Source of the DNA: an uncultured Collinsella sp.
GTDB lineage: Bacteria > Actinomycetota > Coriobacteriia > Coriobacteriales > Coriobacteriaceae
Direction of reading: 5' to 3'
DNA length: 64,000 nucleotides
Assembly: GCA_902478545.1 (NCBI GenBank)
Contig: CABSLA010000003.1
Location: 45,280 to 109,279 of the forward strand
Both the position numbers and the translations under genes were made by a program. Under the pieces are notes generated by a model. It made no database searches and had not been told where the DNA came from. It worked only from the letters and a program-made list of their open reading frames with translations. Positions 57,913 through 64,000 of this stretch are shown here, in pieces (positions within the stretch are counted from its first letter, which is position 1; each line of letters opens with the position of its first letter).

Positions 57913-59127
57913 TTAGCAAGTGGGATATTCGCCCTCCCAGACGATGCGACGGTACTGATCCGGATCGGTGTCACCTTCCGTGGAGAAACAGAGCACGGAG
58001 CTCGTCTTGTCCAGGCCGATGAGTTCCTTGAGCTCGGCGTACTCGGGATCGAGCATGAGGGTCTCGACCAGGCCGGTGGTCACCGCGCCGGACTCGCCGG
58101 AGATGACGCGCGGGTCGCCCTTCTCGGGAGCGCCCAGGGTGCGCATGCCGCGAGCGGTAACCCAGTCGGGGCAGGACACGAAAGCGGTGGTGTGGTTGCG
58201 CAGGATATCCCAGCCCAGGATGTTGGGCTCGCCGCAGCACAGGCCGGCCATGATGGAGGGCATGTCGCCGTCCACGATGCGCGGGTCGCCGTCGCCGGCG
58301 GCAGCGCCTTTGTACAGGCAGGCGGCCGGAGCGCACTCGACCACGACAAAGGTGGGCGGGTTATCGGGATACAGGTTGGTGAAGTAGCCCACCACGGCGC
58401 CGGCCAACGAGCCTACACCGGCCTGGACAAAGACGTGCGTCGGGCGGTTGATGGCCATCTCGCGCAGCTGCTCGGCAGCCTCGGAAGCCATGGTGCCGTA
58501 GCCCTCCATGATCCAGGACGGGATCTTCTCGTAGCCCTCCCAGGCGGTGTCCTGAACGATAACGCCGCGCTCGCAGGCATCGGCCTCGGCAGCGGCCATG
58601 CGCACGCACTCGTCGTAGTTGACCTCTTCGATGGTCACCGTGGCGCCCTCGGCGGCGATGTTATCAAAGCGGGGCTTGGTGGAACCCTTGGGCATGTGCA
58701 CGACAGCCTTCTGGCCCAGCTTGTTGGCAGCCCATGCCACGCCGCGGCCATGGTTGCCGTCAGTGGCGGTAAAGAAGGTGGCCTGGCCAAAGTCCTTGGC
58801 AAGCTGATCGGAGGTCAGGTAATCGAAGGTGCACTCGGCAACGTCCTTGCCGGTCTCGTCGGCAATGTAGTTGGCCATGGCAAACGAACCGCCCAGGACC
58901 TTAAAGGCGTTGAGGCCAAAGCGATAGCTCTCGTCCTTAACGCACAGGTTGGACAGGCCCAGGCGCGCGGCCTGGCCGTCCAGGCGGGCAAGCGGAGTGA
59001 CGGTGTACTGGGGGAACGACTGGTGGAAGGCACGGGCCTTCTTCACGTGGTCGAGGCTCATGATTCCCAAGTGCTTGTCATCGCTCTTGGGCATCGTGTT
59101 GCCCGCCCACTGGATCTTATCGGCCAT
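57913..59127 (-). CDS. ygeX: Diaminopropionate ammonia-lyase
   Basis: A 404-residue fold-type II PLP enzyme converting 2,3-diaminopropionate to pyruvate and two ammonia. The PLP Lys lies in RFGLNAFKVLGGSFAMANYI; TATDGNHGRGVAWAANKLGQ and VQAGVGSLAGAVVGYF hold the phosphate-binding parts. Length fits DpaL (~398). It is first in the minus-strand operon ygeX-ygeY-ygeW, divergent from a YheO/DauR-type regulator, with two palindromes between. CTTAAGGAGTTCACCGT precedes the ATG. Confidence 0.93.
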   Translation of the reverse strand: MADKIQWAGNTMPKSDDKHLGIMSLDHVKKARAFHQSFPQYTVTPLARLDGQAARLGLSNLCVKDESYRFGLNAFKVLGGSFAMANYIADETGKDVAECTFDYLTSDQLAKDFGQATFFTATDGNHGRGVAWAANKLGQKAVVHMPKGSTKPRFDNIAAEGATVTIEEVNYDECVRMAAAEADACERGVIVQDTAWEGYEKIPSWIMEGYGTMASEAAEQLREMAINRPTHVFVQAGVGSLAGAVVGYFTNLYPDNPPTFVVVECAPAACLYKGAAAGDGDPRIVDGDMPSIMAGLCCGEPNILGWDILRNHTTAFVSCPDWVTARGMRTLGAPEKGDPRVISGESGAVTTGLVETLMLDPEYAELKELIGLDKTSSVLCFSTEGDTDPDQYRRIVWEGEYPTC

Positions 59128-59219
59128 ACGGTGAACTCCTTAAGTTCTCTCTTGCCGGCCCCCGCATACGCGTTTCAGCCCATTCCCATTCCTGCGACTG
59201 AACTTTTATGTGGATGCCA

Positions 59220-59285
59220 AACAAAAAGTTTGTTAGCACTGTTCTATCACACTTTTTGATTGGAAAACCTAACAAATTGTTTGTT
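59220..59285. promoter_or_regulatory. Paired AACAAA-N3-TTTGTT operators
   Basis: AACAAAAAGTTTGTT (59220-59234) and AACAAATTGTTTGTT (59271-59285) are identical 6+3+6 palindromes except for the spacer. Their centres are 51 bp apart, about five helical turns, allowing binding on one face or looping. They lie in the 277-base divergent region between ygeX and its putative regulator. Confidence 0.7.
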
Positions 59286-59404
59286 GCCGTAATCGGTACC
59301 TTTTTCCCGCCGAACGGTCAGATAACGCAGCGACGCTTTCGTTATTTGCGAACAAGTGGGGTTTATGGCAAAGTGAGCCCAAACTAATTTTTAGGAAGGC
59401 ACCT

Positions 59405-60058
59405 ATGACCCCCGCACAGATTGAGTTTTATAAGCGCCTTGCACACGGTCTGGCGCTCCAATTTGGCCCCAACTGCGAAGTCGTCGTCCACGACCTGGAG
59501 ACCGAGGATGTGGACCACTCCATCGTAGTGATCGAAAACGGCCACGTCAGCGGGCGCAAACTGGGTGACGGCCCCAGCCATATTGTGCTTGAGTCCATGC
59601 ACGAGGGCACCGCCGACGTGCACGACCGCGAGCCATACCTCACCAAAACCGCCGATGGCAAGCTACTCAAGTCCTCGACCATCTTTATCCGCAACGACGA
59701 GGGCAAGCCCGTCGGCATTTTGAGCATTAACTTTGACATTACGCTCATGAAGGCTTTTGAGCGCTCGCTCGATGCCTTTACCGGCATCGGCGGCACGGGC
59801 TACACCGAGCCCGAGCCCATTACCAAGAACATCGGCGACCTGCTCGAGGACCTGCTGCACGAGTGCGAGCAGTTTGTGGGCAAGCCCGCGGCACTCATGA
59901 CCAAAGACGAGCGCATTCGTGCCATTGGCTACCTCGACCGTCGCGGCGCCTTCCTCATTTCCAAGTCGAGCGAGCGCGCCTGCGAGTTCTTTGGCATCTC
60001 CAAATACAGCTTCTATAGCTACCTCAATGAGGCCAAGGCGGCGGCCGGCGACAAGTAG
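59405..60058 (+). CDS. YheO/DauR-type transcriptional regulator
   Basis: A 217-residue regulator. Residues ~10-120 are a YheO-like PAS domain (YKRLAHGLALQFGPNCEVVV, GRKLGDGPSHIVLES, PVGILSINFDITLMKAFE). Residues ~160-215 are the helix-turn-helix of this family (MTKDERIRAIGYLDRRGAFL, then ACEFFGISKYSFYSYLNEA). DauR-type proteins control amino-acid catabolic genes next to them. GGAAGGCACCT precedes the ATG. Divergence from ygeX and the two palindromes suggest it regulates the ygeX operon and itself. Confidence 0.85.
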   Translation: MTPAQIEFYKRLAHGLALQFGPNCEVVVHDLETEDVDHSIVVIENGHVSGRKLGDGPSHIVLESMHEGTADVHDREPYLTKTADGKLLKSSTIFIRNDEGKPVGILSINFDITLMKAFERSLDAFTGIGGTGYTEPEPITKNIGDLLEDLLHECEQFVGKPAALMTKDERIRAIGYLDRRGAFLISKSSERACEFFGISKYSFYSYLNEAKAAAGDK

Positions 60059-60181
60059 GCACTCGCCTGGATTGCCCCTCCCCTTTTGGGTGCGAGTTCT
60101 GGAAAGCACGAATCCAAGACCGGGCCGCTTGGGAAGTTCCATATAATCGATGTCATTAGTATTTCGAAAGGATGGAACAGA

Positions 60182-61168
60182 ATGGCGTTGAGCAAGGCAT
60201 CATGCACCGGTCGCGGATTGATTCCGGCAATTGGTGGACATGTGCACCGCATGTTCGATGAGGGTGAAGACGACCTGTTTTCGCTAAGCCTTGACGACGT
60301 GATGGATGATCGCCCGTGGACCGCCGACGAACTCATGGGCGGCGGGGCTCGCCCGTCAAGCCCCGATCCCACACTTGCGCCTAAGCCCGCATCTGCGCCG
60401 ACTCCTGCGCAGTCGCCTGTTTCGACGCCCGCGCCTACGCCCGCACCCACTTCGGCGTCCACGCCCGCTCCCCGCCCCGCAAGCGACCCGTCCGAGACGG
60501 CGGCATTTCTCGCTGCAGCGACGCAGGGCAAATCGGCCGACAGCACCGTTATGTACAGCGCCCAGCAGTTGCCTGTTCCTGCGGCACGCAAGCCTCCGGT
60601 CGCAAGGCTCGATGAGCCCGTTGCCCATCAGGTTGCCTACGATTCCTGGGCTGCAGCCGATCTGGATGAGACCTCTACCGGCATGCCGGCGCTCGACGTT
60701 CCAGTTAATCCGCTTTTTGCCGCCAACACGAGCGCCGCGGACTATGAGGGCGGTGCGGCATATTCCGATTATTCCGATGGCTATGCTGGCACCAGTCGCA
60801 TCGAGACCGAGGATTATGGCACCGCACCGAGCGATTATCTCAACGATCCGTACGCTGCCACGCGTGCACCGGAATATGACCCGGAGGCCGCGTCCGCACC
60901 GGCGTACACCAAAAGCACGGGCGAAGAGCGCTTCGCCGATTATTACGCCGAGGAAAAGGCGCTGCGTTTCTCGGAATTTCCGCAGGCAGTCAAGGTTGCC
61001 TTTATCGCCATTGTCATTGCCCTGCTCGGCGCCATTGCGTTTGAGGGATTCCAGCTGTTCCGCGGCCCCACCGCGTCCGAATCGGCAACGCAGCAAAAAG
61101 AGGACGACAACCAGTACCTGGACATCAACACCCTCAAGGGCGACCCCAACGACGGAGACGACGAGTAG
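60182..61168 (+). CDS. Unrecognised single-pass membrane protein with Pro/Ala-rich region
   Basis: A 328-residue protein of unknown family. Residues 1-50 are mixed. Residues ~55-115 are a Pro/Ala/Ser/Thr-rich stretch (for example APTPAPTSASTPAPRPA), and ~115-275 is acidic and Tyr-rich (YEGGAAYSDYSDGYAG). One membrane helix lies near 280-300 (VAFIAIVIALLGAIAFEGF), followed by ~28 polar residues ending DPNDGDDE. There is no signal peptide, so the long N-terminal part is probably cytoplasmic (inference). ATG 60182 has CGAAAGGATGGAACAG before it. It could be a scaffold or envelope protein; no function is proposed. Confidence 0.6.
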   Translation: MALSKASCTGRGLIPAIGGHVHRMFDEGEDDLFSLSLDDVMDDRPWTADELMGGGARPSSPDPTLAPKPASAPTPAQSPVSTPAPTPAPTSASTPAPRPASDPSETAAFLAAATQGKSADSTVMYSAQQLPVPAARKPPVARLDEPVAHQVAYDSWAAADLDETSTGMPALDVPVNPLFAANTSAADYEGGAAYSDYSDGYAGTSRIETEDYGTAPSDYLNDPYAATRAPEYDPEAASAPAYTKSTGEERFADYYAEEKALRFSEFPQAVKVAFIAIVIALLGAIAFEGFQLFRGPTASESATQQKEDDNQYLDINTLKGDPNDGDDE

Positions 61169-61305
61169 CGAGAGCTGAAGGCGGCCGCAGGATCCCGCAT
61201 CCAGCACCGGCTTCTAAGTGCTGTTTTGTCATCCAGCTACACTTTTCCGAAGTTTTAAGGTGCCTATTTCGACTCTTTTCCGGATTTTATACTCTGTCCC
61301 TCCAG

Positions 61306-61599
61306 ATGCGCTTTACGGTGCAGGCGTTAGAAGAAGGGCCATGTGCCGCTGGCGGCCCACATGTTCTGCAGATCAAGCTGCTCGGAGACGGCTCGCGCGA
61401 GCCGTCCAGCTGGAAGCTCTTTGCCGACGGCGCGTGCGTTGCGGACGGATCCGGCGCCTTTGCCCGCGAGTGCTTCTGCGAGGGCGCCGAGGTGTTTCTA
61501 GACCTGTGCCGCGACGCCGTACGCGCGACCGAGCTGTACCAGTGGAGCCAGAGGGAGTACGAGCTGTTGAGTGCGGCCCGCAGGATCGTAAGGGTGTAG
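61306..61599 (+). CDS. Unrecognised 97-residue protein
   Basis: A small protein with gene-like codon use: MRFTVQALEEGPCAAGGPHV, then DGSREPSSWKLFADGACVAD and FLDLCRDAVRATELYQWSQR. It contains four Cys, no signal peptide and no membrane helix. No Shine-Dalgarno is seen; TTTTATACTCTG 12-22 bases upstream could be a -10 element, which would make the message nearly leaderless (inference). It stands alone between the membrane protein gene and the convergent DUF262 gene. Confidence 0.5.
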   Translation: MRFTVQALEEGPCAAGGPHVLQIKLLGDGSREPSSWKLFADGACVADGSGAFARECFCEGAEVFLDLCRDAVRATELYQWSQREYELLSAARRIVRV

Positions 61600-61666
61600 A
61601 CGGGCGGACGAGCCATCGACGATTTTGAGCTGGCAAGGGCCGGGAACTAGATTCCCAGCCTTCAAC

Positions 61667-63790
61667 CTAGCACTGCTTTATGAGATCGAGCACCGCAGGA
61701 ATGTCATCGGCATTCCGAAGCGCAACGTAAGTGGGTAAGCCCGGGCCAAATCCACCCTGCGTACGCTTGTCCTGGCACATGTCCTCTGGATCCGTTAGAT
61801 CATCCACACTCTTTGCCAAGCCAACGGCAATCCAACCACCGTTGCTGGTCCTGCCTTCTAACACGGCATGCAGTTTTCGCTTGCCCGACCTGAAGCCTAC
61901 ATAGTACTTAGCTATGTAGGACTCCCACGAAGGGTTACCACTCAGAACGGACTCGCGCACCTCATCGAAAAGCTTCTGGTTGAGCCCACCTTCGGCAAAG
62001 GTGGGGTGATTCTCCTGCAGAGTCCAGATAGGAGCCTCATCAGACTCCCCGCGAGAAGGACGGTACTTGTCGACGACGTCTGCCGGAAGGTCGGGATATT
62101 TCCATATCTCACACGCCTCTTTCGCCAGCTCGTTCGCGCGCTGTCCAATCTCTTCCTCACCCCATTTTTCACGCGAGGCGATCGACTTGTTCAGGTAGAG
62201 CGGACTGCACTTAAATCCGACGTCAGGCAGATTGAGCTTGTCCGAGAACGACCGGTTTGAGTACTCCTGGTTGTAGCCCGTCAGCGTAAGATTTCCCAAG
62301 TTGTTGCACAGCCTGTCGTGGACGTCTTCCCAGTTCTCACCAAGCGATTCCTTCCAGCCGTGCTCATCATCGATCGTCTGGGGCATGATGTGCTCGATCT
62401 GGTAATCGTCGGCTGAGATGGACTCCTTCGGGTGGTGCCAGTTCTCCATGCGTTCCAGGTAATAGCGCTTTTTAGAGAAGCGGTTGTAGCAGTCACGCGT
62501 CTTAAACTCCTCGACAAAATGCTCGTCTGTCGGAAAGTATGCGGTCATACCGCTGCTGTGGATAAGGAGCATCGCCGTAACGTACTCCTCGATATCGTCC
62601 TGTTGCTCAAGATTGCGATACATGCCGGCAAAGAAATTATTTAGACCCGTGGTAAGCCTGCCGCAAACCGCCCGCCTGAACAGAAACGACTCGATGGTCT
62701 CGCAGATACGGAGAAACGCATTGCGGTTCAACATATTTCCCTCGTAAACTGAGTAAAGCAGCATCAAAAGAGGCCTAATCTGCCTCACATCAAGGCTAAC
62801 GATTCTGCCGAACACTCGGCGCAAACCCTCGTCTTTTTCCTTGTCAAGGAACAACCTGGTATATCTCTGCGCATATTCGCGGAGTTCCTTCAGCAGGCCC
62901 TCGGTATCTCCATCGTAGTCATCAGCGAAATAGCGTTTGAACTCATGGTAGGCCTCGTTTTCCTTCGGCATCCTATTGGGAACCTTGAGCCACAGCCAGT
63001 ACCAGATAAATGCATTGAACTCTTCCTCGCCGCCTTTTCCGAACAAGCGCTCGAGCGGATGCCAGTAACCCTCGTAAAGCTTGGTCTGCTCGTCGTTGGG
63101 AAGCGACATAAGAACGTAGTTACGAATGAGATCAATAGGCGTGAGCGGCTTACCCTTGGAGTTCATAGACTCAAATATGAGCTGGGCATTGTCTACACCA
63201 GCCGTGAGCTTGGTATCGATGACCTGTACGCGGTTTAGCCCCGCCCAAAGCCTTGCAGGGTCGAATGATTTCCCGCGCATCTTCTCGCGGAAGAACGCAT
63301 GGTTCTCGACAATGCGATCCGATTTTTCATCTGGCACGGGAGACCCAGACACGATGGAGAACAGCGTCTCTTTATCGTCCTGCGAGAGCACCAGCTTGTA
63401 GCGCGCCAGACCGTTGTAGTCGTCATCGTTAAAGAGGTAATTTTTCCGCAGCGCTGAGATCTTGAGATCGCCAAGGAAGCCGGCCTTGTTGGGATTACTC
63501 TCCAGATAGTCAGCCAAGGCAGTAATCATCAACGAAAACGTCGTCATGCGCTGCTGTCCGTCAATCAGAAGCACGCGCGAAATACTCGTGGCAGAACTCT
63601 CAGACTCGGGGATATAAAGCATCGACCCCACGAAGTGCGATACGCCATCACGACCCGCTCGCATGACGTCATCCCAAAGCACCTCGCACTCTCTTACACT
63701 CCACGAGTAAACTCGCTGGTACACGGGAATGACGAACTGCATCTTCGCCACGCCCATAAGGTCGAGCAGATTTGCCTCGGTTGCTTTCAT
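61667..63790 (-). CDS. DUF262/DUF1524 GmrSD-type protein with DUF5655 tail
   Basis: A 707-residue GmrSD-like protein of the kind that forms type IV restriction systems against modified phage DNA. The DUF262 (GmrS/ParB-like) part has FVIPVYQRVYSWSVRECEVL and RVLLIDGQQRMTTFSLMITA, with the DGQQR loop. The DUF1524 (GmrD, His-Me nuclease) part has DYQIEHIMPQTIDDEH and NNLGNLTLTGYNQEYSNRSF. The last ~100 residues (NQKLFDEVRESVLSGNPSWE, YYVGFRSGKRKLHAVLEGR) look like DUF5655. ATG 63790 is chosen because AAAGGGGACAACC precedes it and homologues begin near MKATEANLLDLM. Confidence 0.85.
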   Translation of the reverse strand: MKATEANLLDLMGVAKMQFVIPVYQRVYSWSVRECEVLWDDVMRAGRDGVSHFVGSMLYIPESESSATSISRVLLIDGQQRMTTFSLMITALADYLESNPNKAGFLGDLKISALRKNYLFNDDDYNGLARYKLVLSQDDKETLFSIVSGSPVPDEKSDRIVENHAFFREKMRGKSFDPARLWAGLNRVQVIDTKLTAGVDNAQLIFESMNSKGKPLTPIDLIRNYVLMSLPNDEQTKLYEGYWHPLERLFGKGGEEEFNAFIWYWLWLKVPNRMPKENEAYHEFKRYFADDYDGDTEGLLKELREYAQRYTRLFLDKEKDEGLRRVFGRIVSLDVRQIRPLLMLLYSVYEGNMLNRNAFLRICETIESFLFRRAVCGRLTTGLNNFFAGMYRNLEQQDDIEEYVTAMLLIHSSGMTAYFPTDEHFVEEFKTRDCYNRFSKKRYYLERMENWHHPKESISADDYQIEHIMPQTIDDEHGWKESLGENWEDVHDRLCNNLGNLTLTGYNQEYSNRSFSDKLNLPDVGFKCSPLYLNKSIASREKWGEEEIGQRANELAKEACEIWKYPDLPADVVDKYRPSRGESDEAPIWTLQENHPTFAEGGLNQKLFDEVRESVLSGNPSWESYIAKYYVGFRSGKRKLHAVLEGRTSNGGWIAVGLAKSVDDLTDPEDMCQDKRTQGGFGPGLPTYVALRNADDIPAVLDLIKQC

Positions 63791-64000
63791 TTGTGGTTGT
63801 CCCCTTTCTTGTTTACGCCGCTTGCGGTCAGTCCTCCACTGAACGAAAGGCGCTAAAGACCAGAGCATCGAAGCACTGGAGCAACCGGGATGCTCGTCTC
63901 ACTAGATTATACAACGCTTGTCGCGAATACAGTTGAAAGCCAATCCGGTTCCGATGGCTCCCCCTATGAGAAGCACGTGGACACTAAGGGACGCGTTCTG
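63791..64000. other. Right edge of window
   Basis: This 210-base stretch holds the probable promoter region of the DUF262 gene and, at the very end, a short plus-strand frame (from ATG 63954 or ATG 63966) running off the window. The frame is too short to judge and has no Shine-Dalgarno. Confidence 0.3.

Noticed and set aside
52061..59127. Selenocysteine codons in the yqeB/yqeC/ygeY/ygeX genes
   Set aside because: All these genes are complete frames of normal length without in-frame TGA; the selenium link rests on family association only.
61218..61628. 136-residue plus-strand frame overlapping the 97-residue gene
   Set aside because: Arg/Cys-rich in the shifted frame; the 61306 frame has better protein-like composition.

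Overview
The window looks like a chromosomal segment of a GC-rich anaerobic actinobacterium of the class Coriobacteriia, most probably Collinsella. The basis is high GC with dense minus-strand housekeeping genes, zinc-form ribosomal proteins (S14 type Z, L36, L31), an adenylate kinase with a Cys4 lid, a split transketolase, and a ygeX/ygeY/ygeW-yqeB/yqeC purine-selenium type cluster typical of gut anaerobes. The genus is inference; no rRNA or tRNA gene was seen.

Layout. 0-5 kb is an accessory patch: a decayed UvrD-type helicase tail, a phage-scaffold-like remnant, and a compact block in which higB-higA (antitoxin fused to a HEIGH metallopeptidase domain) is followed in the same operon by an sce7725/beta-family gene, tail-to-tail with an sce7726-family gene carrying a PD-(D/E)xK-like nuclease core. 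5.1-8.7 kb is an ECF-sigma operon (sigma, membrane protein, ABC ATPase, ABC permease). 8.9-16.7 kb is housekeeping: split transketolase, YitT, prfB, secA, rpmE.

16.8-24.0 kb is the most unusual stretch. Two related modules each combine a small secreted protein with ABC-2-type transport machinery: P2-permease-ATPase, and a permease/ATPase fusion followed by P1. They lie beside a DUF2975/XRE regulator pair, and the block is bracketed by two direct copies of a 64-bp repeat. This is my best candidate for an undescribed system, perhaps bacteriocin- or peptide-export-like.

24.1-38.5 kb is mixed metabolism and cell envelope: ACT protein, citrate synthase, two HAD phosphatases, adenine deaminase, tyrS, a U32 RNA-hydroxylation-type protein, a class A PBP, argR, a glycosyltransferase and truA. 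38.5-48.3 kb is the spc/alpha ribosomal operon (rplE to rplQ, with secY, adk, map, infA and rpoA). It starts at rplE from its own promoter, and rplN/rplX do not precede it.

48.5-60.1 kb is a purine/diaminopropionate-type catabolic region: NCS2 permease, xdhC, yqeB, yqeC, hydantoinase, mocA, ygeW, ygeY, ygeX, and a divergent YheO/DauR-type regulator with paired palindromic operators. Three 67-bp hairpin elements sit between its genes. 60.2-64 kb holds two unrecognised genes and a GmrSD-type (DUF262/DUF1524) restriction protein.
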